From Plasmodiophora brassicae (Eukaryota; Endomyxa: Phytomyxea; Phytomyxea; Plasmodiophorida), in assembly GCA_036867785.1 (NCBI GenBank), contig CP145413.1, positions 1,426,001 through 1,490,000 on the forward strand: DNA of 64,000 nucleotides, given 5' to 3'. Both the position numbers and the translations under genes were made by a program. Below the pieces are notes generated by a model. That model ran no database searches. It saw only the letters and a list, made by a program, of their open reading frames with translations, and was not told the origin of the DNA. How positions within the stretch are numbered: the stretch's first letter is position 1; every line of letters starts with the position of its first letter. Shown here piece after piece: positions 30,195 through 40,221 of the stretch.

Positions 30195-32040
30195 AATCAG
30201 CGGGTGGTGCTCCAGTTAGGACTCGACCGTCCCCAACGCAGCTGGTTTAGTATTCCTAGCGGAACAGCCCTATGTCGTCATGGACCCTGTCGTCGTGGAA
30301 TCGGTTGCCGACAGCGACGTGTTTGCGCCAACGAACTCGGCGATACCTGTTTGCGTGAACGTGAATTGCCGACCCACTAGACAATTATTATTGCTAATTG
30401 ACCTTGACCGTACCTGTGCGGCGTCTCGCGGCCTGTTGTTAGCCAGTCTAAACGACCAATTTGTACCTGTTCGCACACGGCAAGAAATGCTTCCCAGCGA
30501 CTCGTTGCCGATACTGATAGCATTGCTCGCGGTCCTGGCGGCCGACAGGGCAACCGTGGACAGTTCGGTGGTGTTCCCATCGGCGATGCCCGGCAGCCCC
30601 CTTGCCGGGCTGGCATTGTACGCGGCGACGTTGACGTCCTTTGTGGGACCCCAACCGGGTGACGTGTCCAACGGCACCAGGAGCGGGCCAGTTGTCCTGT
30701 ACAGCGGTGACATGTGCCGCCCAGTTGGGTTGCACGCTCCCGGAAGCATCATACTCGTCAGGCCGGGAAGCGCATTGGACTCCTGGTGCTCCTTCGAGAC
30801 CCAGTACCTGGCATTCTACGGTACAGGCGCCAGCGCTGTCATTTGTCGGTGTCCACAATAGGCGTGTCGCGCTCTGGATCCCTGTCTAACGCGACCTGCA
30901 TCAGGGCCGATGGTTGACGAGGTGCCGTCCAACCGTATGTACGAAAACGATGGGTCCCGAGGTTCGCGTACTCGGCACCTTCCCATGCTGTATCTACAGA
31001 TCGGACCCAGCAGCGATACGCTGGACGTCCTCGTTGCACACGCGCCCGGCCAGTATGCGACCGTCTATCCCGACGTCAACGTCTGGCAGGCCACATACAC
31101 GTCGTGGTACTACCAGTTCTTCGTCCGTATATTGCCCAGCACTGTATTGATCGGTTCCGGCTGCCTGGCGTCCGTGTTCCTTGTTCTCCACATGCGCCTC
31201 ATCACTGCCCGGTACAAGCAGGACGTACCGATGGCACGGCAGTCGCTGGCGAATCGAATCACTTACGTTCGGCGTGCACTTGGTATGGTGCACGCCGTCC
31301 TGGCAATCGATGCGGTGACGGACACGATCTCTGGTATTGTCCTGGCCGCGGGCGGGTTCTTCAGCACACCGAACCTGCCCCACTCCGTCGTTGTGTTCTT
31401 CCTGACCCTGCTTGGCGGGTGGAGCTTTGCATCGACCCTCTTGTCGGCGTCGGTCTGGATTCGGCAGCTGACCAAGATCATCAGTTCGGATTCGGTACTG
31501 ACCCGTGTCATGCGAGGGGATCACCCGCTGGCGTTCGCGTTGATGCTCACGATACCGGCTGCCGTGGACACATCGATCAGCGCGCTCTGGTTTACAAATT
31601 ACTATTCCGGTGCGTCTGCTGGCATCGCCGGCGGAATTCTGTTCTTGTTTCAGTGCACGGTGGGCCTGCATGTCCTGGCCTCGGTCCTGCGCTACTTCAT
31701 GTTCATCAACGAGGTGCACGGGCGGACCGGTGGCGTGGAACGGCGCCGCCCTGGCATGGACGCGTTGCTGGCCCGGCTGAGTCGCTACGCTCTGGGTATA
31801 TCACTGTCCATGATCATGGTCTGCAGCGGGACAGCCCTGTCGGCTGTTTCAGTCCGGTTCGTGAACAGCCCGTTAGGGTGGACGTTGTGTTTCTCGTTGG
31901 GGTACAATGGCCGAGCGTTGCATTCCGCCTTCCGAGTCGCTATGTTCATGCCCAAACGACGCACCGGGGCACCGCCGACCAGTGTCGAGCGTGTCACCGT
32001 TATACCAAAGGCGTCCTCCAAGAGGCCGCTCTAAAGCCAG
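30195..32040 (+). repeat. segmental duplicate, unit 1 (with 35225-37065)
   Basis: From GCGGGTGGTGCTCCAGTTAG onward this ~1.85-kb block is nearly identical (about 90-95 percent by eye) to 35225-37065, covering the leader, both exons, the intron and the stop region of 7TM copies 5 and 6. Outside the block the flanks differ. The duplication is recent compared with the other 7TM copies. Confidence 0.85.
30487..32034 (+). CDS. 7TM protein with PA-like ectodomain, copy 5
   Basis: Exons 30487-30844 and 30905-32034; 495 residues. Signal peptide (SLPILIALLAVLAADRA), ectodomain (SFVGPQPGDVSNG..GPVVLYSGDMC..PGSIILVRPGS..CSFETQY..YGTGASAVI), intron of 60 nt with CTAAC branch site, then WPMVDEVPSNRMY and the seven-helix core. 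The tail after FRVAMFMPK is basic (about 25 residues). Upstream, a frame from 30280 (MDPVVVESV) is open into the same start and is conserved in copy 6 with a 6-nt indel that keeps frame, so a 69-residue N-terminal extension may be translated; the hydrophobic stretch would then be an internal anchor. Confidence 0.75.
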
Positions 32041-32283
32041 GAAACCCGGATTCCCATCGCCGAAAAGCAAACAACCATACACGTACATGGTTTCGTTCGC
32101 GTTCCGCGATTGTGTTGACAGAATTATCTACCTCGTCATAGCGATACAACCGCGTATGGTGCCCGCGAACACGATTCACCAACCTGATACAGTTGCTCTC
32201 GTGAATCAGGCGACGTCCTCAAGGAGGGGGACGGTTTCGTATGTCCTGCCTGGTGACGTTTTAAACCCGACCTTGCCCTAGAC

Positions 32284-32559
32284 ATGATCGAGGAGGGCCT
32301 GGAGATCGTCGATTCGTGTTACGCGCAGGCGGTTTGTAAGTACAAGCTGGGGTTGCTGTCCGAATCCGCCGAATACGTCGCCCGCGTCCTGAAGCTCGAC
32401 CCGCATAACGAGAAGGCGTCGGCGCTGCGGGAGTGCTCGAGGACGCCGCCTCGAAACAGGGCAAGCTGACCGCCCTGCTCCTCATCTTCGGGTCGTTCCT
32501 CGGCGCCGTCGCCTTCCACGCCAACGTCGTCAAACCGTGGCTCGCTGGACGTCGTTAAA
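32284..32559 (+). pseudogene. FIS1: FIS1-like (mitochondrial fission 1) remnant
   Basis: The second half of a FIS1 protein is recognisable: EEGLEIVDSCYAQAVCKYKL, then LSESAEYVARVLKLDPHNEKASALRE (second TPR repeat) and, one frame over, VLEDAASKQGK plus a C-terminal membrane anchor (LTALLLIFGSFLGAVAFHA) and the basic tail LAGRR. The change of frame at about 32432-32436 is too tight for an intron and looks like loss of one G (GGGAGTG where GGGAGGTG is expected), either real or an assembly error. The N-terminal half of FIS1 is not found upstream, so this is most likely a 5'-truncated copy stranded among the duplications. FIS1 anchors fission factors to the outer mitochondrial membrane. Confidence 0.6.
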
Positions 32560-32566
32560 CCTGTGT

Positions 32567-33036
32567 CAATGTACCGCCCTCCCCCGTCAATGTGCACAGA
32601 CGCGTTTCGTGAATTATGATACGGAGCGTAGAGGCGAGAAGAAGACGTCGGCGGCACCGATCAGGCGCAGGAGGTACGTACGGATGTGTCGTTCCCGAAT
32701 TCAACTCACTTGCCCCATCCAAGCAGCGCCCGCCGGACACCGCCTCTCCGGCGCCGCCCAATTTCTCCTCAACATCCACGAGACGTCGTACGGCTGGTAA
32801 TACTATTTGTGCCCGCCACCGGAACGCACATGACAACCTTCACGGGACCGGGGATCAACCGTCAGCATGATCGGAACGGGTCGAGCCAGCTGGACAGTTG
32901 AAAGAACATGCGCGGAAAAGGGGGGCTGGAACATGCCCATTGGTGGACCGAGCGCCAACGGCATTCGGCTGCCTAATTGCTGGGCACACACGGCGCGTTG
33001 CGAGACTGGTAATCATCAGCGATCGAACGGCTCTAC
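32567..33036. other. intergenic
   Basis: No gene recognised. Short overlapping frames on both strands lack motifs. It should hold the promoter of the secreted protein starting at 33037. Confidence 0.4.
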
Positions 33037-34728
33037 ATGCGGTCAAGCGCTGCAGCGATCTGCTGTGTCGCCGCAATGCTGGCAAGCGTTGCGTCTGCTG
33101 TCCCCGTCGTGGACAGTGTTGCCAAAGTGAAGAACAGGCTGGACGACCTGGAGAAGTCGGTTCGTGCACTCCGAGGTGATCTCGGCGTCCACGGCGAAAC
33201 CGGGAACAAAAGCCACTACTACGAACCCGAACGCGCGTCCCCGCTGGTGTATCATGCGACATCGGCGACTCGTCAGGCGTTTTCGATCTTGGCTGTGGGC
33301 CCGCTCAACACCGCCAAGCCGAGTCTCTTACGGAAACTGCTGGGCGCAGTGAAATGTGATCCACCGACGTCGCACGGATTCGCCTCGCTTCGGGATCACA
33401 CGCCGCTGACTGATTCCGTCGTCCGGTGTACCACCTGTTTCGTCAACGGCGACCCCCTGGTCAACATCTGCGGATTGGCGCCCGGGCTCTTCGACGCTGA
33501 GTTCGAGAATGAGTTCTGGAAGCACTTCATGGCCGCCGTCAATCTCGTCGTAGAGCACGCCGGCCCGATCATCAAGGTCGTCTACGTCGACACGTTCTGC
33601 GGCGACGCCCACCGGTTCGGCCGCAACAGCGGCACGGATGATGACGTGAAGCGAGGCATCTACCGCGCACGCTCCATCAACATGCTGTTGACTGACGCTG
33701 GGTACGACGACTTACTCGAAGTTGTCGTTGACTACCCCGATTCCTTCGGGCGTTCTCAAGCTGGGGACCGTCTGTTCAAGACCCTGCGTTTTAACAGCGA
33801 CGTATCTGTTCATGCTGCCAGCCCCATTACCAACTTGGCGGGTCGCCTTGCGCTCATCGGGGACTGGGGATACGACTGGTTGCTCGCCAAGGCCCTGTTC
33901 AAGTGTAGAGCTTGTACCTTTGGGATTGGATCCTCGAGATGTATTCTGACGGGCATCAAGCTGAGCAGTGCGGTCGTCGACGCGTGCCGGGCACAGCTGG
34001 GCACATTACGAGGCACCCGCGTAGATCATCAAACGCCAATGACGGCACCGTCGACGAGCACGGGTGACGCCCTGCGAAGCCAATCCGATCATCTGACAAG
34101 ACAGACCAACGTGGTTGCCCGCGATCTTAATGGAGAGGACCAGCTGAGGACGATTCCTTTCATGGCGAGCAGTGGCAACTGTCCGGATGGTAGACCCGAT
34201 GACGACGTGCAGGACGAGACCACCCATGCACGTGACGGGTGGGGAACGACGTCCACGAACGTCGATATTGGTGCAGGGGCGACCGCGACAAACGGTGGCA
34301 GTATCCAACGCGCGACAATGGATTCGCCTGCGCAACATGCCTCTGTGCTGGGCAATGTACTTGGAGACGTGTTTGACGCGAACAGCGATCCTGACTCCTC
34401 GCGTGTTGCGCCGCTGTCGACTGCGCTCGTGTTTGACGCGAACAGAGATCCTGACTCCTGGCCTGTTGTGCTGCTCCCGAATGCGTTCGGGAAACCTCCT
34501 TCTACGGCCGCCGGAATCGTTATCTTGGCGCTGGCAGTGGCCGGTAGCGTCCCGTACATGCTGAAGAGATTGACGCAGAAGCGCGTACCTGTCCCTGCGC
34601 CAGCATCGAATACCATTCACAAGATCGGCATGGCGGCCGGCATTGCTGCCGTGGCAGGGGGTCTGATCAAGATCGGCGCCAACGCTGTCAAAGGGAAACA
34701 TCTGATGGTATGTGTGAAGAGTGCCTAA
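33037..34728 (+). CDS. secreted/membrane protein with degenerate AIG1-like G-domain
   Basis: Single exon, 563 residues. It starts with a signal peptide (AAAICCVAAMLASVASAVP) and a short coiled coil (VKNRLDDLEKSVRALRGDL). The next ~250 residues resemble an AIG1/septin-type GTPase in layout: FSILAVGPLNTAKPSLLRKLLGA where a P-loop GxxxxGK[ST] would be, then VNICGLAPGLFDAEFENEFW where the DTPGLFD motif would be. The key Lys/Thr and Asp are missing or shifted, so nucleotide binding is doubtful and the family call is tentative. The second half is low-complexity and holds a 60-nt direct repeat (VFDANSDPDS / VFDANRDPDS). Two hydrophobic helices near the end (TAAGIVILALAVAGSVPYML, IGMAAGIAAVAGGLIKIGA) could anchor it. 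A broken copy lies at 42914-43470. Confidence 0.55.
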   Translation: MRSSAAAICCVAAMLASVASAVPVVDSVAKVKNRLDDLEKSVRALRGDLGVHGETGNKSHYYEPERASPLVYHATSATRQAFSILAVGPLNTAKPSLLRKLLGAVKCDPPTSHGFASLRDHTPLTDSVVRCTTCFVNGDPLVNICGLAPGLFDAEFENEFWKHFMAAVNLVVEHAGPIIKVVYVDTFCGDAHRFGRNSGTDDDVKRGIYRARSINMLLTDAGYDDLLEVVVDYPDSFGRSQAGDRLFKTLRFNSDVSVHAASPITNLAGRLALIGDWGYDWLLAKALFKCRACTFGIGSSRCILTGIKLSSAVVDACRAQLGTLRGTRVDHQTPMTAPSTSTGDALRSQSDHLTRQTNVVARDLNGEDQLRTIPFMASSGNCPDGRPDDDVQDETTHARDGWGTTSTNVDIGAGATATNGGSIQRATMDSPAQHASVLGNVLGDVFDANSDPDSSRVAPLSTALVFDANRDPDSWPVVLLPNAFGKPPSTAAGIVILALAVAGSVPYMLKRLTQKRVPVPAPASNTIHKIGMAAGIAAVAGGLIKIGANAVKGKHLMVCVKSA

Positions 34729-35102
34729 TTGGCCAGGCAGTCGCCGCTTAATTGACTTGTGTCCTGCAGAGAACGGGACTGCAGAAATCAAATGTGATTG
34801 TTCCCGACGAGGACGCCTGGGAACCATCTGCCGCGCTCCAAGTCCTGCCCTCGGTAGCCTTGACCGCTGCCTGCGTGCTGGCCGCCATGGCATAACCGTA
34901 CGTGGCAACCAGTGATCGAATTCGAAATGCCTAAGTTCGTTACCAAGTTTCAGTAAACGGTGCAGTCTGTGTGTTGTAATCGTACCTAAACAGGACACTG
35001 TGGCTGCCGTCATCGCCTGCATACTCGCCTCATACCATCGGCAACAGGCACAATGAACAACAATACCGAGTTCCAGGGATCACCAGGCCAGAGCAGCGCC
35101 AC
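34729..35102. other. intergenic
   Basis: No gene or repeat recognised between the secreted protein and the duplicated block carrying 7TM copy 6. Confidence 0.4.
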
Positions 35103-35225
35103 GATGATTGTATTTGGACGCGGGCGGCTTCCAGCGCATCGGACGAGTCGAATCGTATCGATCTCGTAATTATCGGGGCAGGAAGCGCCTTCAGCGCGGT
35201 ATCCGGCAGTGCACGCCAGGCGCCT
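35103..35225 (+). repeat. duplicate of the GT61-like gene's 3' end
   Basis: The sequence GATGATTGTATTTGGACG and the following ~105 nt correspond to 37256-37385, which is the last ~43 codons (read on the minus strand) of the intact G61-type gene at 37253-38827. The two stretches are in the same orientation and flank 7TM copy 6, so the copy sits between direct repeats of ~125 bp. This piece has lost its reading frame and is not a gene. Confidence 0.75.
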
Positions 35226-37065
35226 CGAAGCGGGTGGTGCTCCAGTTAGGACTCCATCGCCCCAACCGCAGCTGGTTCAGTATTCCTAAGCAGCCCGATG
35301 CCGCCATGAACCCTCTCGTCGTGGGACCGGTTACCGATAGGAACGTGTTTGCGCCACCGAACTCGGCGATACCTGTTTGCGTGAGCTTGAATTGCCGACC
35401 CGTTAGGCAATTACTAATGGACTGTGATCGTACCTGTGCGGCGTCTCGCGGCCTGTTGTTAGCCAGTCTAAACGACCAATTTGTACCTGTTGGCACACCG
35501 CAAGAAATGCTGCCCAGCGACTCGCTGCCGATGATGGCGCTAGCCTTGTTCGCAGGCCTGGCGGTCGACAGAGCAACCGTGGACAGTTCGGTGGTGTTCC
35601 CATCGGCGGTGCCCGGCAGCCCCCTGGCCGGGCTGGCATTGTATGCGGCGACGTTGACGTCCTTTGTGGGGCCCCAACCGGGTGACGTGTCCAACGGCAC
35701 CAGGAGCGGGCCAGTTGTCCTGTACAGCGGTGACATGTGCCGCCCAGTTGGGTTGCACGCTCCCGGCAGCATCATAATCGTCCGGCCGGGAAGCGCATTG
35801 GACTCCTGGTGCTCCTTTGAGACGCAGTACCTGGCATTCTACGGTACAGGCGCCAGCACCGTCATTTGTCGGTGACCACAAGAAGCGTGTCGCGCTCTGG
35901 ATCCCTGACTAACGCGACCTGCATCAGGGCCGATGGTTGACGAGGTGCCGTCCAACCGTATGTACGAAAACGATGGGTCCCGAGGTTCGCGTACCCGGCA
36001 CCTTCCCATGCTGTATCTACAGATCGGCCCAAGCAGCGATATGCTGGATGTCCTCGTTGCACACGCGCCGGGCCAGTACGCGACCGTCTATCCCGACGTT
36101 AACGTCTGGCAGGCAACATACGCGTCGTGGTACTACCAGTTCTTCGTCCGTATATTGCCCAGCACTGTATTGATCGGTTCCGGCTGCCTGGCGTCCGTGT
36201 TCCTTGTTCTCCACATGCGCCTCATCAATGCCCGGTACAAGCAGGACGTACCGATGGCACGGCAGTCGCTGGCGAGGCGAATCACTTACGTTCGGCATGC
36301 ACTTGGTATGGTGCACGCCGTCCTGGCAATCGATGCGGTGACAGACCCGATTTCTGGCATTGTCCTGGCCGTTGGTGGGTTCTTCAGCACACCGAACCTG
36401 CCCCACTCCGTCGTTGTGTCATTCCTGACCCTGCTTGGCGGGTGGAGCTTTGTATCGGCCCTCTTGTCGGCGTCGGTCTGGATTCGGCAGCTGACCAAGA
36501 TCATCAGTTCGGATTCGATACTGACTCGTGTCATGCGAGGGGACCACCCGCTGGCGTTCGCGTTAATGCTCACCATACCGGTTGCCGTGGACACATCGAT
36601 TAGCGCGTTCTGGTATACGTACTACTACTCGGATGTGACCACTGGCCTCGCCGGCGCGATTCTGTTCGTGTTTGAGATCACAGTGGGCCTACATGTCCTG
36701 GCCTCGGTCCTGCGCTACTTCATGTTCATCAACGATGTGCACGGGCGGACCGCCGGCGTGGAACGGCGCCGTCCTGGCATGGACGCGTTGCTGGCCCGAC
36801 TGAGTCGCTACGCCCTGGGTATATCACTGTCGTTGATCATGGTCTGCAGCGGGACAGCCCTGTCGGCTGTTTCAGTCCGGTTCGTGAACAGCCCGTTAGG
36901 ATGGACGTTGTGTTTCTCGTTGGGGTACACTGGTCGGGCGTTGCATTCCGCCTTCCAGGTCGCCATGTTCAGGCCCAAACGGTTCACCGGGCCAATGCCG
37001 GCCAGTATCGAGCGCGTCACTGTTGTACCAGATGTGCCCGCCAGGAGGCAATTGTTCTGAGAACA
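35225..37065 (+). repeat. segmental duplicate, unit 2 (with 30195-32040)
   Basis: Second copy of the ~1.85-kb block that carries the leader and gene of 7TM copy 5. Differences are scattered substitutions and a few in-frame indels, including one in the leader. It starts exactly where the GT61-like 3'-end duplicate stops. Confidence 0.85.
35507..37060 (+). CDS. 7TM protein with PA-like ectodomain, copy 6
   Basis: Exons 35507-35867 and 35928-37060; 497 residues, nearly identical to copy 5 through the ectodomain and most helices. Differences cluster in the signal peptide (MMALALFAGLAVDRA here), helices 4-5 (FWYTYYYSDVTTGLAGAILFVFEITVG against LWFTNYYSGASAGIAGGILFLFQCTVG) and the C-terminal tail. 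That clustering, on an otherwise quiet background, may mark functional divergence. The in-frame leader from 35306 (MNPLVVGPV) is retained. The intron keeps the same length and branch site as in copy 5. Confidence 0.75.
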
Positions 37066-37252
37066 ACTACTTGGGGCCGCGCTGGGTTGTCCACAGGTGC
37101 CGCGCCGTGATTGTCAGTACATGTCCACGTACACGGTTGCGTTCGCATCCCGTGACCGTGGTGGAAATACACCCACATCGTACGTCAGCTTACAGTTGGT
37201 TGAGGCCCACCGAGAAGTGTCACGTCAACCATTCGAGCTGGACCGGCGGTGA

Positions 37253-38827
37253 TCATGATGATTGTATTTGGACGTTGGTGGCCCGCAGCGCCTTGTCAAC
37301 GGCCTGGACGAGCCGGGCCGTGTCGATCTTGTAATCGGAGCGGGACCCGCCATCCAGCGCGTTCAGGCAGTGGATGCCGGGCGCCTCCACGACTTCGTCG
37401 CGCGTCACCGTGTAATAGAAATCGTGGATCCATGGGTGCTGCGACCACATGTTGCCGTCCTGGGCGTGCCGATGGCTACGCGGCGGCGACAGGTTCGCGT
37501 CGAGGACGTCGAACATGAGCAGAGCGGCGCCCGGCGGCATGTACATGCCGATATAGCTGGCCCCGCCGGGCGGCGTCACGAACAACGTGCACTGCATCAC
37601 CAGGCTGATCTGCTCCCTCATCGTCATCGTCGAGAAGTCCACGATGCGGACGTCGACGCCGCCCTTGCCCAGGTACCGAGAACGAATCGCGTCGAACGCG
37701 TCCTGTGCGTTCAGGAACGCTCGAGCCTGGCCGCCAACCTTGTGGTTGACGATGATGAGATGGGTGCGCAGGGGCGGGTACGGCCACAGGCCGACGTTCC
37801 TCAGCGAGAACTCGACCCAGTCGGCGATCACCATCGACAGCATCGGGGAGTGCTGAAATTGCCAAGCAGGGCGCCAGTCCCGTCAGACGGGGGACAGACC
37901 AACGGACGGGGGCCGACTCACCAGTATGTGGAAGCCGACCTTCCCGGTGATCAGCTCGCTGAAGCAGATGACGTTGCGGTCAGCGGCGCCCGCCAGGGCT
38001 TGCAACGACGACGGGGCGTGGTTCGTCACCAGCCGGGCGAACTCGGCGTCGCGCTCCGATAGCGGCTTGTTGGTCCTGTGGTCGCCGAACGCGGACAGCA
38101 ACTGGATGTCGGCAGACGGGTCCCTGCCGACCGCCATCTGCATCATGAACGCGGTCATGTACACGTCGCCGATCCGGTGGCCAAAGTTGTTCGCGTGCGT
38201 GAACTGCTGGAGGACGACGCGACGCGGATGGAACGACGCCCAATCGGGTACGGCGCCCTCGACGACGCCTACGTCGTGCATGTCCTCCTCCCACCACTGC
38301 GTCGCGATCAACGGGTACCTCCTCGCATCGTCGTCGTGCGGCGTCAGGACCGCACACGACGACCCGGTCGGTGTGCGGTACCCTGCTGGGCGGGGCCGTT
38401 CTGGGGCAATGGCGCCGAAGGCGTCGTACAGGCGGTCGTCGCTCGGGTGGCTGACGCCCAGCCGGGACATGTTCCCCGATCGCAAGTCGGCGCTGCGGTC
38501 CCAGACCGGCAACGGTATCGATTCGCCGTCCCAGAAGTAGAGGAGGCGGTCAACGTCCAGGTCGTAGCAGACGTTCGACAGCAGGCAGTGCCGCGTGCCT
38601 CGACGCTGACCCTGGTCGCCTTTGCAGATATGCGATGAGTGCAGACGAGCGGGACGGGTCGTTGCTGGCGGATCCGGCCGCGCCTGTCGCTGACCCCGAT
38701 AAGGAACGGGAATAGCCACGTGCAGGTGGTTAACAAGCTGAACGCAGACGATGCCGGCCAGGGCTATCACGAGGACAAACACGCGCAGGGATCGTCGCGT
38801 CTGTACAATGGCGCCCCTGCCTGTCAT
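37253..38827 (-). CDS. GT61-like (DUF563) glycosyltransferase
   Basis: Exons 37922-38827 and 37253-37852, joined across a 69-nt intron (GFHIL to HSPML). A type II anchor near the start (TRRSLRVFVLVIALAGIVCVQLV) is followed by HCLLSNVCYDLDVDRLLYFWDG, typical of GT61 N-lobes. The diagnostic C-terminal region follows: MTMREQISLVMQCTLFVTPPGGASYIGMYMPPGAALLMFD, comparable to the GT61 pattern Q..L.....vlvg.HGAgLtn..F.pp.....E. The usual HGAGL is changed to PGGAS, so activity or donor use may differ. GT61 enzymes add xylose, arabinose or GlcNAc in the Golgi. An alternative start at 38866 is in frame. Pieces of this gene lie at 12645-12830 and 35103-35225. Confidence 0.75.
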
Positions 38828-39037
38828 CGGCAGCGCATGGATCGTTGCCCGACGAGACGGCGACAACTGGCAGAGCGATCCGAATGCGCTGGATGCCCTC
38901 AGCTACCAGTCCCGACAGGGCAACCAGCGTCTGCAGACGTCTGCGGCTGTCCCAGAGGCCAGCGATCAGGCGCAGGCCGCGCAGGTACCGTTTATGTTTC
39001 TCGGCAAGGTAGGTACTCGTTCTGGTTGTGGCACCCG

Positions 39038-40099
39038 ATGCTGGCGGCACCCCGGCTGATCGTTATGCTCGTCGTGCTCTGCGCCACGTGCGTCCTGGTT
39101 CTCCTGCTGATGGCGGCCGGGACGGCGCCATACTGGGACGTCATGCCGTCGGTCGGCGGGCGGCTGTTCGAATCGGACCCGCCCCCGTACGAGTACACGT
39201 CGCCGTACTTCCTCTACCTGATCATGGCGCGAGGCGGCCGCCCCGAGTATCTGGACGCCGTCCTGAAGACGAACCGGTCCCGACTCGTCACCCTGAGCTG
39301 GGAGGAGAACGCGCCCACGACGGACGTGTTCATGCCGGAATCGACGATCACAACGGGGCGTATCCGGCTGGGCGAATTCGCGCGCCACCTCGAGCAGGAG
39401 ACCGGGCACCGCTACATGTACTGGATCTGGATGGACGAGGACGCCGTGTTCGGCCCGGAACCCGTCCAGGAATCGATCCGCAACTGGGAGGACTTCCTCC
39501 TCGAATGGCAGCCTGCCGTTGGCGTCAGCGATTACAACCCAAGGCTGCCGGGCGTCATCGAGGCGATGAACGCGGGCGGCAACGCCGACGTGTGGTCCGT
39601 GTTCTCGTTCGATGGGATCTTCAACGCGCAGCACCACGAGACGCTGGCGCACATGACGCCCCTGAACGCGACGTACGACGACGAGTCCTGGCACATGTCG
39701 GCGCTGATCAACCTGTACAAGGCCGGCGCCTACGTCGACCACGTCCTGGAGTTCAGGGGCCTCAAGGTCAGGAACCCGGAGCACAGGTCGCCGGTCGACT
39801 ACCTGAAGAGCAGCGAGGTCTTCCGGCGCGTCGAACCGTTCCTGCCTGGCGATCACCTGCCGCGGCCGCTCGCCGAGTGCGTCGAGGCCAGCGGCCGCCA
39901 TCACTTCGACCTGACCCTGATGATGTGGGGCACGCCCCGCCGCAAGTACTGGTCGTACGACGCGCCCATGTCGCCGGCGACCTGGGCGCGGCGACGACGA
40001 TCCTGGGCGCTGCACAACCGCACCGCCTGCGTTCTGAGCATGCGCGCCCTCGAGGACACGACGCCGTTCTACGTGCACCCGATACCCGACCCGGAATGA
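39038..40099 (+). CDS. probable type II glycosyltransferase, family unknown
   Basis: Single exon, 353 residues. It has a short N-terminus, one membrane anchor (RLIVMLVVLCATCVLVLLLMAAG) and a lumenal domain with the look of a GT-A fold: YFLYLIMARGGRPEYLDAVLKT near the start and YMYWIWMDEDAVFGPEPV, where DED sits where the metal-binding DxD is expected. Later conserved-looking motifs are DVWSVFSFDGIFNAQHHE and YDDESWHMSALINLYKAGAYV, the latter like an acceptor or catalytic base region. I cannot assign a CAZy family. It is divergent from the GT61-like gene and followed at 122 bp by the PC-esterase gene, a setting that supports a glycan role. The open frame extends upstream to 38639, but the anchor fits the ATG at 39038. 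Confidence 0.6.
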   Translation: MLAAPRLIVMLVVLCATCVLVLLLMAAGTAPYWDVMPSVGGRLFESDPPPYEYTSPYFLYLIMARGGRPEYLDAVLKTNRSRLVTLSWEENAPTTDVFMPESTITTGRIRLGEFARHLEQETGHRYMYWIWMDEDAVFGPEPVQESIRNWEDFLLEWQPAVGVSDYNPRLPGVIEAMNAGGNADVWSVFSFDGIFNAQHHETLAHMTPLNATYDDESWHMSALINLYKAGAYVDHVLEFRGLKVRNPEHRSPVDYLKSSEVFRRVEPFLPGDHLPRPLAECVEASGRHHFDLTLMMWGTPRRKYWSYDAPMSPATWARRRRSWALHNRTACVLSMRALEDTTPFYVHPIPDPE

Positions 40100-40221
40100 C
40101 CAGTAGTACACAATCGGGCAGGACGTTGGCGACGAACGATCGTGCTCAGGGGCGGGTTGCGCCTGGCGCTGGCTGCCGATCGAGGTTGCTCGTTGCACTG
40201 ACAGCTACGAGCCACGCCCCG

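Noticed and set aside
38751-39059. Plus-strand frame (MAPLPVIGSAW..., QSRQGNQRLQTSAA) as an upstream exon of the glycosyltransferase at 39038 or a SNARE fragment
   Set aside because: It ends at a good donor (GTAGGT), but no acceptor joins it in frame to the downstream gene, and it overlaps the start of the GT61-like gene on the other strand.
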